Positions 1 through 6,701 of a DNA stretch of 12,102 nucleotides are shown here, in pieces (position 1 is the stretch's first letter; each line of letters starts with the position of its first letter). This DNA comes from Planctomycetota bacterium. GTDB lineage: Bacteria > Planctomycetota > Planctomycetia > Pirellulales > Lacipirellulaceae. The stretch is from NCBI GenBank assembly GCA_029259975.1, contig JAJDEE010000162.1:1-12102 (forward strand), written 5' to 3'. The notes beneath the pieces were generated by a model. The model did not search any database, was not told where the DNA came from, and was given only the letters and a program-made list of their open reading frames with translations. The translations under genes and the position numbers were made by a program.

Positions 1-1
1 G

Positions 2-64
2 CCGGGCAGCCTTGTACTGGCTAGCCTTGCGCTGGTGTCCTTGGCTTTGCGTCGTCGTGCCTAA
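2..64 (+). CDS. C-terminal end of a PEP-CTERM exported protein (5' partial)
   Basis: Only the last 20 codons lie in the window, ending in TAA. The translation starts with Pro-Gly-Ser, continues as an unbroken run of Leu, Val, Ala and Ser of about 13 residues, and ends in Leu-Arg-Arg-Arg-Ala. This is the layout of a PEP-CTERM sorting tail (PEP motif, hydrophobic segment, basic end). The first visible Pro is probably the second Pro of the PEP, which would start just outside the window. In this family the tail is recognised by an exosortase at the inner membrane during export. The next two genes end in the same kind of tail, which supports the reading. The body of the protein and its function cannot be seen. 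Confidence 0.75.
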   Translation, partial: PGSLVLASLALVSLALRRRA

Positions 65-91
65 CGAAAAATGAAAAAACGTTTTTTGCTG

Positions 92-130
92 CTATGCATC
101 GGGGCAGATGCATAGTCGGCATTGTTTTTT
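92..130 (+). terminator. Possible rho-independent terminator after the first PEP-CTERM gene
   Basis: A perfect 9-base inverted repeat (CTATGCATC at 92-100, GATGCATAG at 107-115) encloses a 6-base GGGGCA loop, starting 27 bases after the stop codon at 64. A six-T run follows at 125-130. The nine bases between stem and T run are more than usual for an intrinsic terminator and the stem is AT-rich, so efficiency is uncertain. It would separate the upstream gene from the gene starting at 180. A regulatory palindrome is an alternative. Confidence 0.4.
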
Positions 131-179
131 GTGATGATGGCAGCGACACTTAGAATCTTCGGAATGGGATCGAGTTATT

Positions 180-1265
180 ATGGCATTTGTGCTGACGAAA
201 ATACGAAACGGCTTTGTCATTGGTCCAATGCTGACAGCAGAGCCTGGACGTCTGTCCAGAGTCTTAGTGATCTTCTTGATAATCACCGCGGTTTCCCTGC
301 TTAGCACTTGGAGTAATAGCGCCTATGCGCAGCTCGAAGTGATCGTCCCCGCCTATTTCTATCCGGTAAGTAACAGTCCGTGGGACGACCTTAACCTTGC
401 TGCAAATCAGGTCGAGATAACGGCCATCATGAATCCCGCTAGCGGTTCGGGAAACTCGCAAGATGGCAATTATGTGACTGCCGTAGACGATCTACGATCA
501 GCAGGTGGCCAGGTCGTGGGCTATGTCCCAACGACTTTTGGCCAGCGTCCCTTGGCAGACGTGAAGGCAGACATCGACAACTATTACGACTGGTACAACA
601 TCGACGGCATTTTTTTAGACGAGATGTCTAACACAGGACCAGCCTCGCGGATTCAATACTATCAAGACCTTTACGCTTACGTGAAGTCCAAGGATAACAG
701 CGACAAAGTGATTGGTAATCCGGGCACTAATACTCTTGAGCAATACCTGAATTTCCCCGGCGGACCTACGGCCGATACGTTGGTGATCACAGAAAATATC
801 GGGTCGCAGTATGCTAGTTTTTCTCCTGCACCGTGGGTAGCCAATTACGATGCGTCGAATTTCGCCCACCTCATCCACACCGAACCCTCCAGTGTGGCTG
901 CGATTGCTGACTTAGATTTGGCGGTACAGCGAAATGCTGGCGCCGTCTACTTTACAGATGATGTCCTTAATAACCCCTGGGATCGGTTGCCGACGTACTG
1001 GCAAGCCGAGATCGACGCGATTGAGCAGATAAACAACGCCACTGTTGCGGGTGACTTCGACGGTGACGCGGATGTGGACGGCGCCGACTTTTTGCAGTGG
1101 CAGCGCGAGTTTGGAAACACGCTTGATGCTTCAGACCTAGCCGATTGGCTTACAAACTATGGCCCGAGTGATTCGGCCAGCATTTCAGCCGTGCCCGAAC
1201 CTTGCAGCATTTTGCTGGTTAGCATTGCGTTAACAGCTTTACTTTTTCGTCAACGACGCGTTTGA
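180..1265 (+). CDS. Secreted Spherulin-4 (GH135-like) predicted glycosidase with dockerin-like module and PEP-CTERM tail
   Basis: Predicted 361-residue exported protein. Residues 1-50 form a long signal peptide: basic residues before a hydrophobic core at 28-41, with probable cleavage after Ala-Tyr-Ala at 50. The ATG at 228 (residue 17) would give a more usual signal length and may be the true start; neither has a clear Shine-Dalgarno site. Residues 52-285 match the Spherulation-specific family 4 pattern: VPAYFYP at 56-62, TAIMNPASG at 81-89, then a GYV segment and DGIFLDEMS at 142-150. The fungal member Sph3 (GH135) cleaves galactosaminogalactan. Asp147-Glu148 and Glu205 are plausible counterparts of its active-site acids; this is recalled, not aligned. 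Residues 291-328 form a calcium-loop-like module (DFDGDADVDGADF, then a second helix ending DWLTNYG). PEP is at 339-341, a hydrophobic stretch at 344-356, and RQRRV ends the protein. A weak promoter-like pair (TTGTGA at 129, TAGAAT at 151, spacing 16) lies upstream. The substrate is unknown. Confidence 0.85.
   Translation: MAFVLTKIRNGFVIGPMLTAEPGRLSRVLVIFLIITAVSLLSTWSNSAYAQLEVIVPAYFYPVSNSPWDDLNLAANQVEITAIMNPASGSGNSQDGNYVTAVDDLRSAGGQVVGYVPTTFGQRPLADVKADIDNYYDWYNIDGIFLDEMSNTGPASRIQYYQDLYAYVKSKDNSDKVIGNPGTNTLEQYLNFPGGPTADTLVITENIGSQYASFSPAPWVANYDASNFAHLIHTEPSSVAAIADLDLAVQRNAGAVYFTDDVLNNPWDRLPTYWQAEIDAIEQINNATVAGDFDGDADVDGADFLQWQREFGNTLDASDLADWLTNYGPSDSASISAVPEPCSILLVSIALTALLFRQRRV
1050..1163 (+). 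other. EF-hand/dockerin-like module, copy 1
   Basis: This stretch encodes a 38-residue module with the pattern GDFDGDADVDGADF, a W-Q-R-E helix, then a second half reading DASDLADW and NYG. The spaced acidic residues match a type I dockerin/EF-hand calcium loop; the second half is weaker. A clearly homologous copy lies at 2764-2877 in the next gene, always just before the PEP-CTERM tail. The two copies agree well as protein but differ at many codon positions, so this is an old shared module and not a recent duplication. Calcium binding is inferred. Confidence 0.7.
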
Positions 1266-1293
1266 TGGGTCCTCGTTTTGGAATCGAATTGGA

Positions 1294-2997
1294 ATGACAT
1301 TTCTGCTCCGTGGGATGCTTGCCTTTCGTTTTTGCTTTCTGCAAACACTCGGAGTCTGCGCAATCTACGTGTGGATGACGGTGCCAATCCATTCAGCCGC
1401 AGCCGTAGAGCCTCCACTGCAAACGATAAATTTTCAGTCTTCGACTGCTGACTTCGCTAACCCTGAACGTGGGTTCTTGCATTTCACCGATCTGACCAAT
1501 CCGTGGAGCTACGGTACGATACGGGCGCAAGGGCATTCGCTAGTTTACGGTCGTATCTTAGCAAACAACTTTCGCAATGCGCCGTTTAGCCAATCATTTC
1601 TCAACAGTATTCAAAGCGGCTTTGATGCTGCACGCGCAAACGGCATTAAAGTAAAGTTGCGTGTGCAGTACAACGATGACGGTGGCGCAGACGCTCCCAA
1701 GTCGGTGGTCCTCAACCATATCCAGCAGCTCAAGCCGCTGTGGGAAGCGAACAAAGATGTTCTCTACCACATGGACGCTGGGTTTATCGGCGGTTGGGGA
1801 GAATGGCACAGTTCTCAGAATGGTTTAGACAACAATGCCGATCGTACCGAGATCCTCGACGCAATCCTCACGGCTTTGCCGTCCGACCGAATGGTTGGCA
1901 TTCGCACGCCACATTTCAAGCGACAGATATTCAACGGTTCGTCTTCGTCTGATGCGTTGAAAATTACTTCGGCGAATGCTTTTGATGAGAGCAACCTAGC
2001 ACGTGTGGGGCATTTGAACGATTGCTTTCTTGCCTCGTCTTCCGACTTTGGCACCTATGTCACACCGGGTTGGTCGCGAGCTGCAGAGCTGACGTACATC
2101 GGTGGTGAAAGTCAATTCTCGCCGCATGGCGGGGAAACCTGCTCGCCTAGCGCTCTGTCGGGCGGCACCAATGCAATTTTTGAGATGGAGCAGCTGCACA
2201 CCGACTATCTGAATATCGATTATCATCCCGACGTGATTCAAGGTTGGGTGGACGATGGCAATTTCGACGAGATTAGCAAGCGGCTGGGATATCGATACGA
2301 ACTACAGACCGCTGGCCTGCCAGACGCAGTGAAGCCGAGTGGCCTGCTTGAGATCGAGTTTACGATCGACAACGTTGGTTTTGGCGAGCTATTCAATCCG
2401 CGCAACGTGGAAATTACGCTCAAAAATAATGCCACCGGTGAAATTACGACCGCCCCATTGCAGGTGGACCCGCGGTTCTGGAGTGGCGGAACAAACAATA
2501 ATGTGCAGGCCGTGATGAGCATTCCTAAAGATCAGGACGAAGGCGCTTACACGGTAGGCATCAAGATGCCAGACTTCGAAAGCTCGATTAGCGACGACGT
2601 CCGATATTCAATACGTTTCGCAAATACGGGTGTGTGGGATAGTAGCACGGGCATCAACGTGCTCAAGACCGACCTGCAAATTTCGCAGAGTGCCATTGGC
2701 TCTAGCTATCAGGTAGGCGAGGGCTTTGAGGAAGTCTTGGATCCCAGCGCACTGTTACTGGCAGGAGATTTTGATGCCGACGGCGATGTTGACGGGGCTG
2801 ACTTCGTAGAATGGCAACGAGGTCTTGGATCTCTCTACCAAGCAAGCGACCTAGCTGATTGGCAGACGAATTATGGTGTTGCTGCCCAGGCACCTACTGC
2901 TTTAGCAGTTCCCGAACCGAATAGCTTGGCAATTCCTGGCCTGCTGATGCTTGTTCTGAAATGCGTTAGGACGAGTAGGCCACAGCAGGCCAAGTGA
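1294..2997 (+). CDS. Secreted DUF4874/DUF4832 protein with dockerin-like module and PEP-CTERM tail
   Basis: 567 residues, starting 28 bases after the previous stop, so probably co-transcribed with it. The N-terminus is a signal peptide with a hydrophobic core at about 9-30 and probable cleavage near Ala35-Ala37; the ATG at residue 8 is another possible start. NPERGF at 56-61 and the GGWGEWH motif at 166-172 are hallmarks of DUF4874, which looks like a TIM-barrel hydrolase fold; Glu170 is the best catalytic candidate (inference). From about residue 300 the DUF4832 part follows, with LGYRYEL at 331-337 and IDNVGFGELFNPR at 358-370, a beta-sandwich typical of this pairing. Residues 491-528 form a dockerin-like module (DFDADGDVDGADF). 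PEP is at 540-542, a hydrophobic segment at 545-555, and the basic tail includes Lys556, Arg559 and Arg562. The activity of the family is not established to my knowledge; a role in extracellular polysaccharide turnover is suggested by its glycosidase-like neighbour. Confidence 0.82.
   Translation: MTFLLRGMLAFRFCFLQTLGVCAIYVWMTVPIHSAAAVEPPLQTINFQSSTADFANPERGFLHFTDLTNPWSYGTIRAQGHSLVYGRILANNFRNAPFSQSFLNSIQSGFDAARANGIKVKLRVQYNDDGGADAPKSVVLNHIQQLKPLWEANKDVLYHMDAGFIGGWGEWHSSQNGLDNNADRTEILDAILTALPSDRMVGIRTPHFKRQIFNGSSSSDALKITSANAFDESNLARVGHLNDCFLASSSDFGTYVTPGWSRAAELTYIGGESQFSPHGGETCSPSALSGGTNAIFEMEQLHTDYLNIDYHPDVIQGWVDDGNFDEISKRLGYRYELQTAGLPDAVKPSGLLEIEFTIDNVGFGELFNPRNVEITLKNNATGEITTAPLQVDPRFWSGGTNNNVQAVMSIPKDQDEGAYTVGIKMPDFESSISDDVRYSIRFANTGVWDSSTGINVLKTDLQISQSAIGSSYQVGEGFEEVLDPSALLLAGDFDADGDVDGADFVEWQRGLGSLYQASDLADWQTNYGVAAQAPTALAVPEPNSLAIPGLLMLVLKCVRTSRPQQAK
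2764..2877 (+). other. EF-hand/dockerin-like module, copy 2
   Basis: This is the second copy of the module at 1050-1163. It encodes GDFDADGDVDGADF, then E-W-Q-R-G, ASDLADWQTNYG. The acidic loop positions are kept, and so is the spacing to the PEP tail (11 residues from NYG to PEP here, 10 in copy 1). It lies between the DUF4832 domain and the PEP-CTERM tail, so it may act as a calcium-rigidified spacer or as a docking element at the cell surface. Confidence 0.7.
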
Positions 2998-3442
2998 GAT
3001 ATTGTGGCCGATTTAGAAAATCCGTGTGCAAAACCACACGATGGCGTTAGGTTGGCCCGGCGAAGGCTGCGAAAAAGGCAAGATTTCGATTCTGCCTACG
3101 TCAAGGCTCCTTGAACTACCTTAAGTCGGCAAAAAATGCGGACACGCTCTGGCCTCTTCTACTTCTACTGCTGCGGCTCTGCCGTACATGGAATTTTCTT
3201 CTCGCAGGGGCTATACTGGGTGAGAGAGTCGAGCTTATGCGAGTGGGCTACGAACCTTACAATTCGGCAAGTGCCTTGGTTTTGTAGGGATCGATTTGTT
3301 TAACAAAATGCATTAGCATGCAACTTGCCCATTTCTGTGATCTTTGCCGGTACCAACCTGATGTGGCGTAGCCGTCACTGCTAATAAATAGCTCCGGTTT
3401 CCAAACGCACAACTCGAACCGCACTTCGATAAAGGAAAATTC
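2998..3442. other. Intergenic region of 445 bases between the PEP-CTERM block and the oxidoreductase gene
   Basis: No convincing gene is visible here. Two small hairpins could end transcription of the PEP-CTERM block: CGTGTG/CACACG at 3023-3040 (6-base stem, 6-base loop) and AGGCA/TGCCT at 3076-3097 (5 pairs, one mismatch, a few inner pairs). Neither has a T run, so both are weak. A short inverted repeat TTTGT-TTA-ACAAA lies at 3295-3307. The promoter of the oxidoreductase gene must be in this region, but I found no -35/-10 pair with sound spacing. A reading frame on the minus strand that enters this region mostly lies antisense to the oxidoreductase and is not supported. Confidence 0.5.
3431..3436 (+). 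promoter_or_regulatory. Ribosome binding site of the oxidoreductase gene
   Basis: AAAGGA lies six bases before the ATG at 3443. It is the clearest Shine-Dalgarno site on the + strand of this window, and it fixes the start just ahead of the twin-arginine motif. Confidence 0.7.
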
Positions 3443-4906
3443 ATGTCTGAAGATAAAAAAGCTGTTTCGCGACGGCGATTTATTCAAGCCTCGACTGCCG
3501 GTGCTGCTGTGTTTGCAGCAAGCGCTAGTACCACAGCGAAGAGCAGAAGTCCCAACGCGAAGATGAGAATTGGTTTTATCGGCGTTGGCGGGCGCAGCCA
3601 ATCGCATGTCGATAGCGCGCTGGAGCTGCTTGACAAAGTGGAACTCGCCGCCGTCTGCGATGTTTACAAATCGAATCTCAATCGCACCGCTGCAAAAATC
3701 GAATCGAAGTCGGGTAAACGACCGACCAGCACAGGCGATTATCGTGACATCTTGGCCGACAACTCGATCGATGCGGTCGTTATTTCGACGCCCGACCACT
3801 GGCACGCTCGCCAGACGATCGACGCTTTCAAGGCAGGAAAACACGTCTACTGCGAAAAGCCAATGACGCACACCGTCGAAGAAGCGTTGGCCGTGATGAA
3901 GGCTTGGCAAGAGTCGGGCTTAGTGATGCAGGTGGGCGTGCAGTCTACCTCGCTGCCGGTCTGGGGGAAAATCAACGAAGCCTTAAGGTCTGGAGAGGTG
4001 GGCAAAGTTCTACAGTATCAGACCGAGTACTATCGCAATTCCGACATGGGCCAATGGCGCTACTATCCGCTACGAAAGGACATGAATCCCAAGAACATCG
4101 ATTGGCAAATGTTTTTAGGGCGAGAGTTCGACCTAGCTCCTGACATGCCGTTCGATCGCGCCAAGTTTGCCCAGTGGCGTTGTTACTGGCCGTTTGGTTC
4201 GGGCCTATATACCGATCTCTTTGTCCATCGAACGACTTCGATGTTGCTCGCCACGGGCCTACGGTTCCCAGGGCGCGTTGTTGGCGCTGGCGGCATCTTC
4301 TTGGAGTATGATGGCCGAGGCGTACCCGATGTGGCAACAGTAGTGGCCGATTTTCCCGAAGGCGTCCAAGGCCTGGTCACCGCCACGATGTGCTGCGGTA
4401 ATACTCCGATTCGCCAAATCATTCGTGGCCATCACGGCTCGATTTCGCTAGGCAATGGCGAAAACTTTACAGGCTATGACTTTGTCGCCGAGCGACCACA
4501 GGTGACGCACGATAGCTCTATCAAGGACAAGCGTGTCGAGGTAGGCAAGATCGAAAATACTTCGCTGGCACATTTTGACAACTTTGTGAAAGCAGCTATG
4601 GCTGGGGATCCCACTGCGGTGAATTGCTCGCCCGAGTTGGGAGCCGCAGCGATGACAATCGTCAAACTAGGAACGCGTAGCTATCGTGAAGGCAAGGTTT
4701 TCCATTTCGATCGCGAAACGTTGACGATCTCCGATGGTAACAGCACTTGGGCAGATGGCTGGCAAAAGATGTCGGCCGATCGCGCCAAACCCAATCATAT
4801 CTCTGGATGGAGCGGTGGCGATAAAGGCAGTTTACTGATTCCGAAGCCTTACCAAAAACTTGCAGGCCCATGGGTCGACGGCAACGATCCAGGAGCGACT
4901 TCCTAG
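3443..4906 (+). CDS. Gfo/Idh/MocA family oxidoreductase with Tat signal
   Basis: 487 residues. The N-terminus has the twin-arginine motif SRRRF at 9-13 followed by an Ala-rich hydrophobic stretch to about 31, so the enzyme is probably exported folded, with its cofactor, through Tat. The Rossmann NAD(P)-binding domain starts at 41 with IGFIGVGGR (43-51), an acidic residue after the second strand (VCDV, 71-74), TPDHWH at 116-121 and the family signature EKP at 138-140, where Lys139 is the usual catalytic lysine. The C-terminal half is the alpha/beta domain that binds substrate; GLYTDLFVH at 254-262 supplies the Asp258 and His262 expected near the active site. Family members oxidise or reduce sugars, sugar derivatives or inositols; planctomycetes have many exported paralogues with unknown substrates. 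The gene stands alone, converging on the next gene with only seven bases between stop codons. Confidence 0.93.
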   Translation: MSEDKKAVSRRRFIQASTAGAAVFAASASTTAKSRSPNAKMRIGFIGVGGRSQSHVDSALELLDKVELAAVCDVYKSNLNRTAAKIESKSGKRPTSTGDYRDILADNSIDAVVISTPDHWHARQTIDAFKAGKHVYCEKPMTHTVEEALAVMKAWQESGLVMQVGVQSTSLPVWGKINEALRSGEVGKVLQYQTEYYRNSDMGQWRYYPLRKDMNPKNIDWQMFLGREFDLAPDMPFDRAKFAQWRCYWPFGSGLYTDLFVHRTTSMLLATGLRFPGRVVGAGGIFLEYDGRGVPDVATVVADFPEGVQGLVTATMCCGNTPIRQIIRGHHGSISLGNGENFTGYDFVAERPQVTHDSSIKDKRVEVGKIENTSLAHFDNFVKAAMAGDPTAVNCSPELGAAAMTIVKLGTRSYREGKVFHFDRETLTISDGNSTWADGWQKMSADRAKPNHISGWSGGDKGSLLIPKPYQKLAGPWVDGNDPGATS

Positions 4907-4913
4907 AACCAGC

Positions 4914-6398
4914 TTAGATACTTTGCGGAAACCTGGACCCTTCAGCAGTGCGGCATTCGTGCCCATTGTGGAAGTGGACACAGCCACCTCCGGCTGAGTT
5001 GGCCGATTTCAGGGCGGCCTCGACGCGCTGCAAGGCAGTGCCTGGATGCTCGTCGGCCAGAACTTCGGCCGTACCGATGCTAACAGCAAAATTTAACCAC
5101 GCATACTTCACATCAGAGTATGCCGCCGCGTTTTTACAGAGACGCATCATCGGCATTAAGGTGTTTTGCAGGTCGGTAGCTGGCAATAAAATGCCCAGAC
5201 AGTTAGCGTTGTATCTAGCGATCAGGTCAGAATCACGAAGCACTGAGCTTGCCAGCTTAGAGATCGTAGCGAGCAAGCTTTTGCGGGCGTGAATATCCTG
5301 AGCCGTCCCATCAACAAACTCGATGATCGCCAAGCTTAGCTTCGTACCATAGCGGTTTCTCTCGGCGGCACGTCTTCGCAACTCTTCGAGAAAGACTTTT
5401 TGAGATGGCAAGCCAGTTGTTTCATCGGTGTAAGGATCAGCCGCTTTTCTGATGGGCTTCTCTCCTCGAAACTTCCCGGTGATTTCTGTAGCAATCCCAT
5501 TTCCGAACAGCTGGCAAGTGCTGCCATCATGAAAATGAATGCAATTTCTTCCAGATTCTTTGGAGCTATAAAGCGCGGCGTCCGCACGTTGAACAAAGGC
5601 TGTTGTGTCTTCACCTGCTCGAATCTGAGCAAAGCCAGCACTTACGGTGAGTTGCAGGATTAAGCCATTAAAGGGGAACCTTGCCGATTCAATGAGGCTC
5701 CGAATACGCTCGGCAACTTCCTTGGTTCTTTCGATGCTCGTATCAGAAAGAACCACCGCAAATTCTTCGCCTCCATACCTAGCAACCAAATCTGTTTCGC
5801 GAATCGTTGTCTTCAACACGTCTGCAACAGCCCGCAGAACCGCGTCGCCTGCCTGATGGCCGTAGCGGTCGTTGAAATTTTTGAAGTAGTCAATATCTAA
5901 CAGGATCAGCGAGAGAGTCGTCCCATTACGATTCCATTCGGCGATGCGTCGAGTCAGTTCAAACTCGTAGGCTCGCCGATTCGCGACCTCAGTCAACGCG
6001 TCGGTGAGTACATCTTTCTTGTGAGCCTCTGTTAGCTTGGCCATCGCGATACGTCTACCATCGCTCAACGAACCGACGATTATCGCGATCAACACCAACA
6101 TTGATGCCCACAGCAAAAACGCGAACAACGTCATTAAAGGAATTTCGTTGACGGATTCCTCGTTGAGATACGGAACAAAAATAATCAAAGACGACAAGAC
6201 GCATAGCAGTGCCATCAGACGGGCACGATACTGGCCTTGTAGCGACCCCGTCACTACAACAGGTATGTAGAACAGATGCAGCAACACTGGTGTTTCGACA
6301 GAGTAATACCCCATCAAAGCGCTCATTCCAAAGACGATGGCAATCAGCATCGGCTCGAGATAGCGTTGTCGGTTCCGGCTTATGATACTCAGTTTCAC
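4914..6398 (-). CDS. Membrane diguanylate cyclase with active GGEEF domain and degenerate second GGDEF domain
   Basis: 494 residues with a GTG start; an in-frame TAG two codons upstream rules out a longer form. About four transmembrane segments occur at 15-31, 36-52, 59-77 and 86-109. The first GGDEF domain (about 125-290) is intact: LDID at 167-170 for metal binding, FND at 175-177, inhibitory-site RETD at 200-203, and GGEEF at 209-213. It should make c-di-GMP from two GTP. The second domain (about 322-485) repeats the same plan (ERNRYGTKLSLAIIEFVD aligns with EWNRNGTTLSLILLDID), but the metal-site Asp is Glu360, GGDEF is replaced by NANCL at 397-401, and the RDSD inhibitory-site motif at 388-391 is kept. 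Each domain ends in a CxHxHx4C motif (286-295 and 473-482). I infer one catalytic and one regulatory domain. The sensor is the unrecognised N-terminal membrane part. Confidence 0.9.
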   Translation of the reverse strand: MKLSIISRNRQRYLEPMLIAIVFGMSALMGYYSVETPVLLHLFYIPVVVTGSLQGQYRARLMALLCVLSSLIIFVPYLNEESVNEIPLMTLFAFLLWASMLVLIAIIVGSLSDGRRIAMAKLTEAHKKDVLTDALTEVANRRAYEFELTRRIAEWNRNGTTLSLILLDIDYFKNFNDRYGHQAGDAVLRAVADVLKTTIRETDLVARYGGEEFAVVLSDTSIERTKEVAERIRSLIESARFPFNGLILQLTVSAGFAQIRAGEDTTAFVQRADAALYSSKESGRNCIHFHDGSTCQLFGNGIATEITGKFRGEKPIRKAADPYTDETTGLPSQKVFLEELRRRAAERNRYGTKLSLAIIEFVDGTAQDIHARKSLLATISKLASSVLRDSDLIARYNANCLGILLPATDLQNTLMPMMRLCKNAAAYSDVKYAWLNFAVSIGTAEVLADEHPGTALQRVEAALKSANSAGGGCVHFHNGHECRTAEGSRFPQSI

Positions 6399-6701
6399 GT
6401 TCTAATGCTCTTCATTCTGCCAAGTAAAAGTGCCAGTTCCGCTTGGCCCGTCGTGTGTAAATCTAGTTGCGTAATCGTTCTCTGCGCGAAAACTCTCAGT
6501 TAGAGAGTAGGTTGCCAAAAGCGCGAATGACGCCATGGAAGCAGTAGAAATTGAGGCCTTCACGGCATTCTGCGAGATTGCTGCAAGCTAAAATTGCGAA
6601 CATTCACCACAACCGATAGAATCGTCGTACTTGCTAGTCATTGCGACAGCCCAATATTGACGGATGCCGGTCGGGTCTTTTGCATGCGATTCCTAATGTC
6701 G
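6399..6701. other. Intergenic region between pseudopilin operon and diguanylate cyclase
   Basis: About 303 bases without a supported gene on either strand. It should hold the 3' end of the pseudopilin operon and the promoter of the cyclase gene. Apart from the hairpin at 6492-6508 I see no strong signal. On the minus strand a GAAGAG lies about nine bases before the GTG start of the cyclase and may be a weak ribosome binding site. Confidence 0.5.
6489..6508 (-). terminator. Weak candidate terminator of the pseudopilin operon
   Basis: On the minus strand, ACTCTC-TAACT-GAGAGT is a perfect 6-base stem with a 5-base loop, followed by three more T residues, giving TTTT with the last stem base. It lies about 190 bases after the stop of the GspK-like gene and before the cyclase gene. 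The short stem and short T run make this only a candidate. Confidence 0.3.

Noticed and set aside
122..304. 60-codon open frame overlapping the start of the Spherulin-4 gene
   Set aside because: It overlaps the signal-peptide region in another frame and shows no domain, signal or conserved pattern.
3344..3387. TTGCCG and TAATAA as -35/-10 promoter of the oxidoreductase gene
   Set aside because: The two elements are 32 bases apart, far more than the usual 16-18, and no better -35 was found near TAATAA.
3257..3910. 217-codon open frame on the minus strand
   Set aside because: Most of it lies antisense to the well-supported oxidoreductase gene. It has no recognisable motif, and its composition (rich in Arg, Ser, Cys, Phe) looks like a shadow of the coding strand.
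4888..4937. Inverted repeat TCCAGG/CCTGGA across the convergent stop codons, as a two-way terminator
   Set aside because: The arms are six bases with a loop of about 38 bases and no T run on either strand, so it is likely chance.
6416..6435. Sigma-54-like promoter upstream of the diguanylate cyclase (minus strand TGGCAC then TTGGC)
   Set aside because: TGGCAC fits the -24 element, but the GC of the -12 element comes two bases too late, and sigma-54 promoters need strict spacing.
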